Shown: positions 45,835 to 54,163 of the stretch, piece by piece | Layout: each line of letters opens with the position of its first letter | How positions within the stretch are numbered: position 1 is the stretch's first letter | Assembly (NCBI GenBank): GCA_040219295.1 | Contig: JAVJST010000005.1 | Location: 868,001 to 932,000, forward strand | Origin: JAVJST01 sp040219295 | Lineage (GTDB): Bacteria; Pseudomonadota; Alphaproteobacteria; Rhodospirillales; Casp-alpha2 | Direction of reading: 5' to 3' | Length of the DNA stretch: 64,000 bases | The notes under the pieces: generated by a model | Told to the model about the DNA's origin: nothing | Seen by the model: the letters and a program-made list of their open reading frames with translations, nothing else | Database searches by the model: none | Translations under genes and position numbers: made by a program

Positions 45835-46554
45835 ATGCACTGGATCAAGACCAAGTCTGTAACCGCTTTGATCCTCGCTGCCGTCGCGTCGACGGCGGCA
45901 CTGACGCGACATTCATCGGCGGCGTTGGAATCCCCCGGCCCAACGGCCGAGATCGTTTTCGACGTCGAACGGAAGGGCGACGTGATCGGCACGCACGAGG
46001 TCAGCTTCCACGACACCGGAGAGGCGGACGATCGCAGGCTCGTCGTCGATGCGCGGTTCAACATAGCCATCCCGTTCCTGATCTTCGAGGGATACACGTA
46101 CACCTACCAGTCTGCGGAGGAATGGACGTCGGAAGGGCTCGACTACCTGCAGGCCGAAGTCGACGACAATGGCGACCGGTGGCAGGTGTCGGCGGTCCGA
46201 CAGGGGGACATGATCGTCGTTCACGGCCCCGCCGGCGTCACGTTGACACCGGCACCGGTGTATCCGACCAATCACTGGAACCCGAACGTGCTCGACGAGG
46301 TCCGCGTGCTCAACACCATTACCGGGACGATCGATCAGGTCACCATATCGCCTGTCGGCGAGGAGCAGGTCGCGACGGAATTGGGCACGATAACGGCGAC
46401 CCGATACCGCTATGCGGGCGATCTCGAGACCGAGGTTCTTTATGACCGTCACGGCCGCTGGGTCGGCATGTCTTTCGCGGGCAAGGACGGCGCCCGGATC
46501 AACTATCTGTGCCGTCGCTGCCAGGGCGAACCCCGTTCATGGACGCGCCCGTGA
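45835..46554 (+). CDS. Exported DUF6134-like protein
   Basis: A 239-residue protein with a signal peptide (SVTALILAAVASTAALTRHSSA). The mature part is a beta-rich lipocalin-like sequence: AEIVFDVERKGDVIGTHEVSF, seen from about residue 39, then FEGYTYTYQSAEEWTSEGL, TNHWNPNVL and ATRYRYAGDLETEVLYDRHGRWVGMSF. This pattern resembles the DUF6134 family, of unknown function. A lipid- or hydrophobe-binding periplasmic role is a reasonable guess given its RpoE promoter and lipid-related neighbours. Its end overlaps the start of the SDR gene by 16 nt. Confidence 0.75.
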   Translation: MHWIKTKSVTALILAAVASTAALTRHSSAALESPGPTAEIVFDVERKGDVIGTHEVSFHDTGEADDRRLVVDARFNIAIPFLIFEGYTYTYQSAEEWTSEGLDYLQAEVDDNGDRWQVSAVRQGDMIVVHGPAGVTLTPAPVYPTNHWNPNVLDEVRVLNTITGTIDQVTISPVGEEQVATELGTITATRYRYAGDLETEVLYDRHGRWVGMSFAGKDGARINYLCRRCQGEPRSWTRP

Positions 46555-47327
46555 CCACCCCGCAATTCTCCGAAGCAAATGGACGGGTCGCCTGGATCAC
46601 CGGCGCCGGCAAGGGTATCGGCCGCGCCGTGGCGCGCCAATTGGCGGCACAGGGATGGACCGTGGCCGTCAGCGCGCGGACCGTCGCCGATCTTGAGTCG
46701 CTGGCTGCCGCGTGCGCGTCCGGCCGCATCCGGCCATACAGGCTCGACGTGACCGACCCGTCGGCGACAATCACCGTGCTGGATGCGATCGAGGCCGAAG
46801 TCGGCCGCCTCGACCTGGCGATTCTGAACGCCGGCACGCATCAGCCCGAGAGCGCCGCCAAGTTCTCGGTGGAGACCACCCGCAAGCTTGTCGAGGTCAA
46901 TCTCATGGGAACGGTCAATGGACTGGCACCCTTGGTCGAGCGATTCGCGTCGCGTCGCAAAGGCCACATCGCGGTCGTCGCGTCGCTCGCCGGGTACCGC
47001 GGGCTGCCGTCGGCAGCCGCCTACGGCGCAACCAAGGCGGCATTGATCAATATGTGCGAGGCGCTGAAGCCGGAGCTCGAGGAAATGGGTGTTAACCTGA
47101 GCCTGATCAACCCGGGTTTCGTCGAAACGCCGCTGACCGACAAGAACGAGTTTCCGATGCCCTTCCTTATATCCGCCGACAGGGCGGCATCCGCGATTAT
47201 CAGCGGGCTCGCTGCGAAACGATTCGAGATCGCGGTGCCCTGGCGGTTTGCCGTGCTCATGAAGTTACTTCGCACCCTGCCCGACGCCGTCCACTTTGCA
47301 CTGACCAGAAGAATGGTAAACCAATGA
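46539..47327 (+). CDS. Short-chain dehydrogenase/reductase of the RpoE regulon
   Basis: A 262-residue classical SDR: cofactor loop VAWITGAGKGIGRAVA, then LAILNAGT (N-A-G), serine and the Y-x-x-x-K pair in VASLAGYRGLPSAAAYGATKAA, seen within that span. The preference for NADP cannot be read reliably. ATG at 46539 or GTG at 46551 (overlapping the upstream stop as GTGA) are both possible; an earlier GTG at 46509 is less likely. It is coupled by ATGA to the SnoaL-like gene. Homologues occur in Rhodobacter RpoE-dependent operons. Confidence 0.9.
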   Translation: MDAPVTTPQFSEANGRVAWITGAGKGIGRAVARQLAAQGWTVAVSARTVADLESLAAACASGRIRPYRLDVTDPSATITVLDAIEAEVGRLDLAILNAGTHQPESAAKFSVETTRKLVEVNLMGTVNGLAPLVERFASRRKGHIAVVASLAGYRGLPSAAAYGATKAALINMCEALKPELEEMGVNLSLINPGFVETPLTDKNEFPMPFLISADRAASAIISGLAAKRFEIAVPWRFAVLMKLLRTLPDAVHFALTRRMVNQ

Positions 47328-47743
47328 CCCAGTACCTGGATCGATACGTTCGCTATCTTGAGACACTCTCGCCTGAAACCCTCGACGACCTGCCAGCCTA
47401 CGTGCATCCGTCCGTTCGTTTCGCCGACCCGTTCAACGACGTCCGCGGTGTCGAGGCGATGCGCCGGGTATTCGACGACATGTTCGAGGCCGTCGGCCCT
47501 GTCAGCCTTGAGGTTGGCCACCGAGCCGTAAATGCTGGCGCGGCGTACATCGCATGGACTTTCCATGCGCGGCTGGGCGGCAAGCCATGGGATTTCGAGG
47601 GTGTCAGTCAGATTCGCTTCGACGATGACGGACTGGTGACATCCCATGTCGATCATTGGGACACAGGCCGAGAGTTCTTCGCCCGTCTTCCCGTTGTCGG
47701 CTGGGCGGTTCGGGGAATTCGCCGCCGGTTGCGCGTCGCCTGA
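47324..47743 (+). CDS. SnoaL/NTF2-like protein
   Basis: A 139-residue cone-fold protein: YVHPSVRFADPFNDVRGVEAMRRVF, within about residues 26-50, with the typical aspartate/proline pair, then AWTFHARLGG and DHWDTGREFFARLPVVG. NTF2-like proteins of this size bind or isomerise small hydrophobic molecules. The partnership with an SDR, and with the CFA-synthase operon on the other strand, recurs in alphaproteobacterial RpoE regulons. It abuts the convergent transporter gene without a gap, so the two transcripts overlap at their 3' ends. Confidence 0.85.
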   Translation: MTQYLDRYVRYLETLSPETLDDLPAYVHPSVRFADPFNDVRGVEAMRRVFDDMFEAVGPVSLEVGHRAVNAGAAYIAWTFHARLGGKPWDFEGVSQIRFDDDGLVTSHVDHWDTGREFFARLPVVGWAVRGIRRRLRVA

Positions 47744-49111
47744 TCATGCGGCGCGTCGGCGCGTTGCCAAGCGGCGACGGATGACCGCGTGGCGCGCCGG
47801 CGTGATCGGGAAATTCCAGACGAGCGAGACTGCCGCCAACTTGATCATCACAGGCACCACGGCATAGAGCGTGACGAGCGCAATCGACCCGCCTGAACCA
47901 ACGGCAGACGGGTCGAAGCCGAGCGCCTCGAGTGCCGGAAGAGCGGTGCCGACAGCGAGTGCGAGCGCGAGCTTGGTCGCCATGCCCCAGAGCGCGAACT
48001 GGAGTCCGACCCGGCTGCGGCGATGGCGCAGTTGGTCGTAGTCGGCCACGTCGGCCTGGATCGCGGGCGGTAGGGCGAGATCGGCACCGAGACCTGCCCC
48101 GGTGATCGCGCATATGATCAGGAAGCCGGCGACGGCGCTGTCGTGCGGCAGGGCCGCGAGCAACGCGACGCACAGAAAACCAGCGGAGGTTACCAGCATC
48201 GCCAGACACCAGGTCCGGTGTTTACCGACGTCGAGACTGATGCGGTACCAGAGCGGGATCGCGACGACGGCAGCGAGAAAGTAGACGAGCACAAAGATTG
48301 GGCGATCCGCCGCACCGACTCCAAGACCATGATCGAGATAGAGGAAGAAAAGCGCGGCAGGGATGCCGTTGGCGATGCCGTTTACGAACCAGGCGAACAG
48401 AAGGCGTGTGAACGGGCCATTGCGAAACAGGGTGACGGCGGCGGCGAACACCGGGCCGACACCGCGAGCTGGCGCGTCGGCTATGCGCGGCAAGCCTGCG
48501 TCCGGAACCATCGCGAGCAGTGCCGGAATGAACAAGAGACCCAGGGCAATCGTCGTCGTCGCGACCACCGATGGGCCCTCGAATCCGTCCGGCTCGCTGC
48601 CGGCGACGGCGGCACCGAGGACAGCCGCCGTGATGATCCCGGTCAGGGAGGCGGTTTCCCGCCACGAGGTTATCCGCGCACGCTCGCCGTAGTCGCTGCT
48701 CAATTCCGCGCCCCAGGCCATGTAGGGAACGGCAATCAGCGTCCATCCGGCATAAAGGACGACGGACCAGATCGTCAGATAGGCGGCGTCTACGGATCCC
48801 TCCGGCACCAGTAGTTGATGCAAGGCCGGGCCGGCAATGACAGCCCCGAGGACGATCCACGGTTTGCGCCGGTGGCGCCAGATCGGAACCCTGTCGCTGA
48901 GCCAGCCGATCAGGGGATCGGTCACCGTGTCGAAGAGGCGGGCGACAAGCAATGCCACCCCTGTTGCCGCCAGCCCAACGCCGAGGGTATCGCCGTAAAG
49001 CGCCGGAAGATGGATGAACACAGGGATCGTCGGCAAGGCGATCGCCGCGGCGGGCAGGGCGTAGGCGACGATCACCCGGCGGGGCAGCGGCCTGGCATTC
49101 CCATCCGTCAT
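47744..49111 (-). CDS. GPH/MelB-like MFS transporter
   Basis: A 455-residue twelve-helix transporter of the glycoside-pentoside-hexuronide:cation symporter type. The family motif after helix 2 is ARLFDTVTDPLIGWLSDR, followed by HRRKPWIVLGA, and RARITSWRETASLTGI is seen in the loop after helix 4. In this setting, last gene of the FAD-DUF1365-CFA operon under an RpoE promoter, a sugar substrate is doubtful. Lipid or fatty-acid-related export is a possibility. It starts 4 nt after the CFA gene. Confidence 0.85.
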   Translation of the reverse strand: MTDGNARPLPRRVIVAYALPAAAIALPTIPVFIHLPALYGDTLGVGLAATGVALLVARLFDTVTDPLIGWLSDRVPIWRHRRKPWIVLGAVIAGPALHQLLVPEGSVDAAYLTIWSVVLYAGWTLIAVPYMAWGAELSSDYGERARITSWRETASLTGIITAAVLGAAVAGSEPDGFEGPSVVATTTIALGLLFIPALLAMVPDAGLPRIADAPARGVGPVFAAAVTLFRNGPFTRLLFAWFVNGIANGIPAALFFLYLDHGLGVGAADRPIFVLVYFLAAVVAIPLWYRISLDVGKHRTWCLAMLVTSAGFLCVALLAALPHDSAVAGFLIICAITGAGLGADLALPPAIQADVADYDQLRHRRSRVGLQFALWGMATKLALALAVGTALPALEALGFDPSAVGSGGSIALVTLYAVVPVMIKLAAVSLVWNFPITPARHAVIRRRLATRRRAA

Positions 49112-49115
49112 GCGG

Positions 49116-50384
49116 TCAGGCTTGTTCGATCAGGAAGTGCGCGACGTCGATCCGGCCGGTCTCGAATCCGATCTCGCAATAACGCAGATAATAGTGCCAC
49201 ATCCGGAAGAAGCGGTCGTCGAACCCCAGCGTCCGGATGGTCGGCCACGCCTCGCGGAACGCGGTGTCCCAGCGCCGCAACGTTTCAGCGTAGCACGGAC
49301 CGAAAAAGAACGTGTCGGCCACTCTCAGTTCCGCGGCATCGACCGCATGGGCAAACCGCTTCGGCGGTGGCAGCATGCCGCCCGGGAAGATGTAGCGCTG
49401 GATGAAATCCGGTGTGCGTTTATATCCCTCGAAGGCGTCCTCATCGATAGTTATGATTTGCAGCGCGGCGCGGCCGCCCGCCGCCAACCGTGCCTTGAGC
49501 GTTTCGAGGTAAGTGGGCCAGTACCGCTCGCCGACGGCCTCGAACATCTCGATGGAGACGATACTGTCAAATTGGCCATCTACATCGCGGTAGTCCTGGA
49601 TGCGAATGTCGACACGATCGGACAGGCCGAGCGCGCGCATTCGCGCTCGCGCGTAGGCGGCCTGTTCGACGGATAGCGTCAGGCCGACGACGTGGCAGCC
49701 GTAGTCGCGGGCGGCGATTTCGGCGAATCCGCCCCAACCGCATCCGATCTCCAGGACCCGGTCGCCCGATTTCAGACCGAGGCTGTCGGCGAGACGGCGA
49801 TACTTTCGTATCTGGGCGGTCTCCAGGGGCTCATCCGGTGTTTCGAATATCGCGGCCGAATAGGTCATGCTGCTGTCCAGCCAGAGCCGGTAGAACTCAT
49901 TGCCCAAGTCATAGTGGGCGGCGATATTGCGGCGGCTGCCGCCGCGGCTGTTGACGTTCAAGCCGTGCAGGACGCGGCACAGGAAACGCACCGGCACCGA
50001 TGGCCGGATTGCGGCTTCGAGAGCGTGTTCGTTGGCCATGCCGAAGCGCAGCAGGTCGGAGAGGTCCTCGGTATCGAACTCACCGGCCATGTATCCCTCG
50101 GCCAGCCCCAGGTCGCCCGAACCCATCAGGCGGAACAGCAGCATCGGGGAGCGAAGGACCACGTCGCATTGCGGCCCCGGATGATCGCCGTCCACCCTGA
50201 TCCGGGCACCGGATGGCAGTGTGAGACGCATGGATCCAAAACGGACGTTTCGAAGCCTGGCGATCAGCCGGCGTTCGAGCCACGACGGATGTCCGGTCAC
50301 GGCGGTGACGGTGGCGGTGAATGGCCGATCCCTGGTCGACTGGTCCGGGATCGGCCGGGAGTGACTGGCGGTCGCACTCTCCAT
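49116..50384 (-). CDS. Cyclopropane-fatty-acid synthase-type methyltransferase
   Basis: A 422-residue S-adenosylmethionine-dependent lipid methyltransferase. The SAM-binding motif is VLEIGCGWGGFAE, and family motifs include NIAAHYDLGNEFYRLWLD, MTYSAAIF, VEMFEAVGERYW-like IEMFEAVGERYWPTY and FIQRYIFPGGMLPPP. It methylates double bonds of membrane phospholipid acyl chains, forming cyclopropane or methylated unsaturated chains. The Rhodobacter homologue in the same gene set is RpoE-dependent and was linked to ChrR turnover, as I recall. The start has GGGAG 9 nt upstream, 5 nt after the DUF1365 stop. Confidence 0.92.
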   Translation of the reverse strand: MESATASHSRPIPDQSTRDRPFTATVTAVTGHPSWLERRLIARLRNVRFGSMRLTLPSGARIRVDGDHPGPQCDVVLRSPMLLFRLMGSGDLGLAEGYMAGEFDTEDLSDLLRFGMANEHALEAAIRPSVPVRFLCRVLHGLNVNSRGGSRRNIAAHYDLGNEFYRLWLDSSMTYSAAIFETPDEPLETAQIRKYRRLADSLGLKSGDRVLEIGCGWGGFAEIAARDYGCHVVGLTLSVEQAAYARARMRALGLSDRVDIRIQDYRDVDGQFDSIVSIEMFEAVGERYWPTYLETLKARLAAGGRAALQIITIDEDAFEGYKRTPDFIQRYIFPGGMLPPPKRFAHAVDAAELRVADTFFFGPCYAETLRRWDTAFREAWPTIRTLGFDDRFFRMWHYYLRYCEIGFETGRIDVAHFLIEQA

Positions 50385-50389
50385 TGTCG

Positions 50390-51208
50390 TTAGCTCCCTA
50401 TTGCCGGCCGTTCCGCGCCGGTCTCCCGCTCGAGTGCCAGCGATCCGAAAGAGGTTTCCACCGGTGAAGCGGCCGGCGTGTGGCGAATGACGGGGATACC
50501 CTTCAGCCAGAGCTTCAGCGCTTCCCAGTGGATGGCGGCGATGATCTTGAGGGTCATCAGAGGAAAACCGAGCAACAGGCCGACGGCGGAGCGGGGCGTC
50601 AGCGAGGATCGCGTGCCGTTGAAGCTCGCGGCCAGCAGAAGTCCGTCGCCGTCTTCCTGGCGAATGACCACCTTCACATCCTCGCCCGGCGGGGCGATGC
50701 GGAACTTGTAGAGGCAGCTCATCGGGATGAAGGGCGAAACGTACAAGGCCTTGCGACAGGTCTGGCGAACCACGGACGTCTGCTCGTCGACCGGCAGCAC
50801 ATATGTGTGTCGTTCGCCAAAGGTATTGCAGACCTCGTAGAGAACGGCAGCCAGGTCGCCGTCACCGTCGTAGCAGAAGAACACACTGAGCGGATTGAAA
50901 ACGTACCCGAATATCCGCGGATAGCAGAGCAGACGGATCGGGCCGCCGTCGATATCGATGCCGGCCTCCGACAACCGGTCCTCCACCCATGGTCGCAATG
51001 GGTTGCCGTCTAGCGGGCCATGGTCGCTGTCGTAGAATGACATTGGTGCGAATCTGTTGTGCCCGAACACCGGAATCCGGCGGTCGAGCTCCGCCAGCTC
51101 GTCGATATCGACCAGGAGCGAGAACACGTCGTAGCGCAACCGGTGCCGCTTCGGCTTTACGCGTTCATGCACCACGGCGCCGCGGTAGACGACGGACTGC
51201 AACGTCAT
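50390..51208 (-). CDS. DUF1365 protein
   Basis: A 272-residue DUF1365 protein. Family stretches are VVYRGAVVHERVKPKRHRLRY, seen near the start, FSLLVDIDEL, CYPRIFGYVFNPLSVFFCY, VCNTFGERHTYVLP, KALYVSPFIPM and a hydrophobic segment near the C-terminus (GLLLGFPLMTLKIIAAIHWEA). The function is unknown, but it nearly always sits between an FAD-dependent amine-oxidase-like gene and a CFA-synthase-like gene, as here, so it probably acts in the same lipid modification. It overlaps the FAD gene by 4 nt. Confidence 0.93.
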   Translation of the reverse strand: MTLQSVVYRGAVVHERVKPKRHRLRYDVFSLLVDIDELAELDRRIPVFGHNRFAPMSFYDSDHGPLDGNPLRPWVEDRLSEAGIDIDGGPIRLLCYPRIFGYVFNPLSVFFCYDGDGDLAAVLYEVCNTFGERHTYVLPVDEQTSVVRQTCRKALYVSPFIPMSCLYKFRIAPPGEDVKVVIRQEDGDGLLLAASFNGTRSSLTPRSAVGLLLGFPLMTLKIIAAIHWEALKLWLKGIPVIRHTPAASPVETSFGSLALERETGAERPAIGS

Positions 51209-52593
51209 GCCGCAGCCTTGCCGGTCGGCGTCAGCCCCACGTGATGCGGAGCCAAAGGATCGACGTGAATGCGGCCGTTCTCGGCTTCAACGCGCCATGG
51301 CCGACGCATCCCCCCAAGTTGCTCGGCGACCGCAAGGCCCGATTGCAGGGCGTCCTCGTGAAAGCCGTAACCGAAGTAGCTGCCGCAGAACCAAGTGCGG
51401 CGCCGGCCCTGCATCTCCCAGAGACGGGACTGCGTCTCAAGTGCCGCCTGGTCGAAGTATGGATGGCTGTAATCAATCGTCTTCACGACATACTGCGGCT
51501 CCGGTTCCCGCACCGGGTTCAGCGTGACGAACAGGTTCCGTCTCGTCGGCAGCGGTTGCAGTCTATTCATCCAGTAGGTAACGCACAGAGGTCGGTCAAC
51601 GCTCGTTTCGTCGCCGTCGCCCTCGATGAAGTTCCAACTCGCCCAGACCCGGGGGTTCTTCGGCATCAGTGCCGGGTCGGTATGCAGCACAGCCCGGTTC
51701 CGGGTGTAACGCCAATTTCCCAGGAGTCCTGTCTCCAGCGGATCGCGATCGGCCAGCATGTCGTAGGCTTCGTCGGCATGTGCGGCAATGACGACATGAT
51801 CGAAGAGCATGGTTGCGCCGCTCGCCGTCTCGACCGAGACCTGAGCGTCTTCGCGCCGAATGGCGGACACGCCGTCGAGGATGATCCGATCGGAGAATGA
51901 CCGGGTCAGGGCGCCAACGTATGCCCGGCTGCCGCCGCGCACGGTGCGCCAGGCCGGCCTGTCCGTCAGGTTGAGCAGACCGTGGCTGACGAAGAAGCGG
52001 ACGAACGCGCGCACCGGGTAGGCCCGCATGTCTGCGGCGGTCGTCGACCAGATGGCGGCGCCCATTGGCAAGAGATGATCGGTGACGAACGCGTCCGAGT
52101 AACCATGCGAGTCGAGATAGTCGCCGAGGCTCATCTCGTGGGTGTCCGGGTCGCCGAGCACGCTCGGTGCCGAGCGATAGAAACGCAGCAGGTCGCGCAG
52201 CATGAGCCAGAACCGGGGCCGCAGGATATTGCGGCGCTGGCCGAACAAGCCGTTGATATCGGTACCCGCGTATTCGACCTGACCGCCGCCGAGGGATGCA
52301 GCGAACGACATGTCGCTGGCATCCGTGTCAACGCCGAGATGGTCGAACAAGGCCGTCAGATTGGGGTAGTTGATCCGGTTGTAGACGATAAAGCCGGTAT
52401 CGACCGGCACGGCCGGGCAGTCATCCGTGCGCACGGTGACCGTGTTGCTGTGTCCCCCGACCCTGTTGTTCCGTTCAAAAACGGTCACGTCATGGTTCTT
52501 GTCGAGAAGCCACGCGGCGGACATGCCGGCGATGCCGGTGCCGACGACGGCAATCTTCAGCGGACGATGGTTCGGTGTCGGAAGGATGGTCAT
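51205..52593 (-). CDS. FAD-dependent NAD(P)-binding (amine-oxidase-like) oxidoreductase
   Basis: A 462-residue flavoprotein with the dinucleotide-binding start KIAVVGTGIAGMSAAWLL and the FAD motif VFERNNRVGGHSNTV, then VPVDTGFIVYNRINYPNLTALF. This subgroup (COG2907-like) is found with DUF1365 and CFA-synthase genes. In Rhodobacter, related RpoE-controlled genes take part in membrane fatty-acid modification, including furan fatty acids; which exact homologue this is cannot be settled here. It is the first gene of the leftward RpoE-controlled operon (FAD, DUF1365, CFA, transporter). Confidence 0.9.
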   Translation of the reverse strand: MTILPTPNHRPLKIAVVGTGIAGMSAAWLLDKNHDVTVFERNNRVGGHSNTVTVRTDDCPAVPVDTGFIVYNRINYPNLTALFDHLGVDTDASDMSFAASLGGGQVEYAGTDINGLFGQRRNILRPRFWLMLRDLLRFYRSAPSVLGDPDTHEMSLGDYLDSHGYSDAFVTDHLLPMGAAIWSTTAADMRAYPVRAFVRFFVSHGLLNLTDRPAWRTVRGGSRAYVGALTRSFSDRIILDGVSAIRREDAQVSVETASGATMLFDHVVIAAHADEAYDMLADRDPLETGLLGNWRYTRNRAVLHTDPALMPKNPRVWASWNFIEGDGDETSVDRPLCVTYWMNRLQPLPTRRNLFVTLNPVREPEPQYVVKTIDYSHPYFDQAALETQSRLWEMQGRRRTWFCGSYFGYGFHEDALQSGLAVAEQLGGMRRPWRVEAENGRIHVDPLAPHHVGLTPTGKAAA

Positions 52594-52647
52594 GGCGGCG
52601 CGGGCGACCTGTGTCGTTGACAGAAGTGAAACTTCGAAACTCGCATG

Positions 52648-52677
52648 TTGTTACGCCGCGCGCGCACGATTGGATCA
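52648..52677 (-). promoter_or_regulatory. RpoE-type promoter of the FAD-DUF1365-CFA-transporter operon
   Basis: Leftward TGATCC (52677-52672), 18-nt spacer, TAACAA (52653-52648). Predicted start near 52642, about 49 nt before the ATG at 52593. It lies back to back with the rightward rpoE promoter; the two -35 elements are 22 nt apart. Confidence 0.75.
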
Positions 52678-52699
52678 CCGACCGCGTTCAGCGAGCCAG

Positions 52700-52729
52700 T
52701 GATCCACATCGACTGTTTGTGCGTAACCC
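52700..52729 (+). promoter_or_regulatory. RpoE-type autoregulatory promoter of rpoE-chrR
   Basis: TGATCC (52700-52705), 18-nt spacer, TAACCC (52724-52729). Predicted start near 52735. Autoregulation of rpoE-chrR from such a promoter is known in Rhodobacter sphaeroides. Confidence 0.75.
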
Positions 52730-52883
52730 TGATATGACCGTCACCCATGCTACTGTCCCGGCGTTCAGGGCCAAGCCGAGAATCCCGATCTCAGGCTTGC
52801 GCGTGCCTCTTGATTACGTTGAAGTTCCCAGCCGAGGGATCCTCTCCCTCGATGGGAACGGCAGGGCTGACAGGGGTCGACTA

Positions 52884-53438
52884 TTGGAACTGGACAAGGG
52901 AGACCTGTCGACACTGCTGGTAGCGGTCGGGGCGACGCGGGACAAGGAAGCATTCCGCCGGCTGTTCGCCCATTTCGCGCCCCGTCTGAAGTCGTTCATG
53001 TTGCGCCGAGGTGCTAACGGGGGCCTGGCTGAGGACGTGGTCCAGGAGGCCATGATCAACGTCTGGCGCAAGGCCCACATGTTCGACCCCGCAAAGGCAT
53101 CGGCTGCGACTTGGGTGTTCACCATCGGCCGGAACGTTCACATCGATCACGTGCGACGGTCGTCACGGCCCGAACTGGACCCGGACGACCCGGACCTCTT
53201 GCCGGATGCGCCGCCCGACGCTTCGGTCGGGATCGCCCGGGAACAGGACGCGGTCCGCCTGCGCAAAGTGTTGGCAATGCTGCCTGAGGAACAACGTGAG
53301 ATTTTGAAATTGGCATTTTTCGAAGAGAAACCGCACCGCGAGATCGCTGCAGAACTCGATCTGCCGCTCGGGACGGTCAAGTCGCGCATCCGGCTTGCTC
53401 TCGGCAAGCTGCGCGCAGAGTTGGGAGATCCGGCATGA
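52884..53438 (+). CDS. rpoE: ECF sigma factor RpoE (ECF11, singlet-oxygen response type)
   Basis: Group 4 sigma factor directing RNA polymerase to stress promoters. Region 2 reads FAPRLKSFMLRRGANGGLAEDVVQEA with VWRKAHMFDPAKASAATWVFTIGRNVHIDHVRR after it (each part overlapping the family profile), and region 4 is LPEEQREILKLAFFEEKPHREIA then LPLGTVKSRIRLALGKLR. The start chosen is TTG at 52884, with AGGGG 7 nt upstream, giving 184 residues as in known members. An in-frame ATG at 52734 would add 50 residues of non-family sequence right at the predicted transcript start. The stop overlaps chrR (ATGA). Confidence 0.9.
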   Translation: MELDKGDLSTLLVAVGATRDKEAFRRLFAHFAPRLKSFMLRRGANGGLAEDVVQEAMINVWRKAHMFDPAKASAATWVFTIGRNVHIDHVRRSSRPELDPDDPDLLPDAPPDASVGIAREQDAVRLRKVLAMLPEEQREILKLAFFEEKPHREIAAELDLPLGTVKSRIRLALGKLRAELGDPA

Positions 53439-54109
53439 CGGCAGCGTCCATGTCCAATTGTCCGAACCATCACCCTAGTGAAGCGCTCCTGATGGACTAT
53501 GCCAGCGGCTCGCTCGGCGAAGCTTGGAACCTCGGCATTGCGACGCATTTGGCGTTGTGTCCGCTGTGTCGCGAAAGCGTCCGTGCGATCGAGGCCATCG
53601 GCGGCGGCTTCCTGGACGACTCGGCACCGGTATCCGTGTCAGACGGACTTCTCGATGCCGTCATGGCGAGACTCGAGACCTCCGAGCCGTTGACCACCAC
53701 TGCCATACCCGCGACGCGCGACGACGGTGTGCTGCCCGGTATGCTGCGCCGCTATCTCGGCGGCGATATCGATACGCTTCCGTGGAAGCGGCTTGGGTTG
53801 GGCGCCTATCATTGCGTCGTTCCGACGAAGGATGACGGCACGACGGCGCGGCTCCTGTGGATCCCGGCCGGCCGGCCGGTGCCGGAGCACACCCATCGCG
53901 GCCTGGAGATGACGATCGTGCTGCGCGGTGCGTTCAGCGATCAGTCCGGCGCCTATGCGCGAGGCGACTTCGAGGAAGCGGACGAACAGACATGCCACCA
54001 GCCGCACGCTCTCCCTGGCGAGGACTGCATCTGTCTCGCGGTGACCGACGCGCCGTTACGTTTCACCAGCTTCGCGGCACGCATGGTTCAGCCGCTTCTC
54101 GGAATCTGA
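53435..54109 (+). CDS. chrR: ChrR-type zinc anti-sigma factor
   Basis: A 224-residue anti-sigma factor that holds RpoE inactive until singlet oxygen or organic peroxides trigger its loss. The N-terminal anti-sigma domain has the zinc motif H38-x3-C42-x2-C45 (THLALCPLC) plus H13. The C-terminal cupin domain has HTHRGLEMTIVLRG (H-x-H...E) and a later histidine in TCHQPHALPG, the second metal site of ChrR. The ATGA overlap with rpoE ensures coupled synthesis. Transcription probably runs on to the terminator at 54240. Confidence 0.94.
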   Translation: MTAASMSNCPNHHPSEALLMDYASGSLGEAWNLGIATHLALCPLCRESVRAIEAIGGGFLDDSAPVSVSDGLLDAVMARLETSEPLTTTAIPATRDDGVLPGMLRRYLGGDIDTLPWKRLGLGAYHCVVPTKDDGTTARLLWIPAGRPVPEHTHRGLEMTIVLRGAFSDQSGAYARGDFEEADEQTCHQPHALPGEDCICLAVTDAPLRFTSFAARMVQPLLGI

Positions 54110-54127
54110 CTATTTTTTCCGAGATAG

Positions 54128-54157
54128 TGATCCGCTCCGAATCGGGTTGCGTAAGAA
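54128..54157 (+). promoter_or_regulatory. RpoE-type promoter immediately downstream of chrR
   Basis: TGATCC (54128-54133), 18-nt spacer, TAAGAA (54152-54157): the closest match in the window to the RpoE consensus. No gene starts downstream on this strand; a strong terminator follows within about 80 nt. Confidence 0.8.
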
Positions 54158-54163
54158 GTATGA

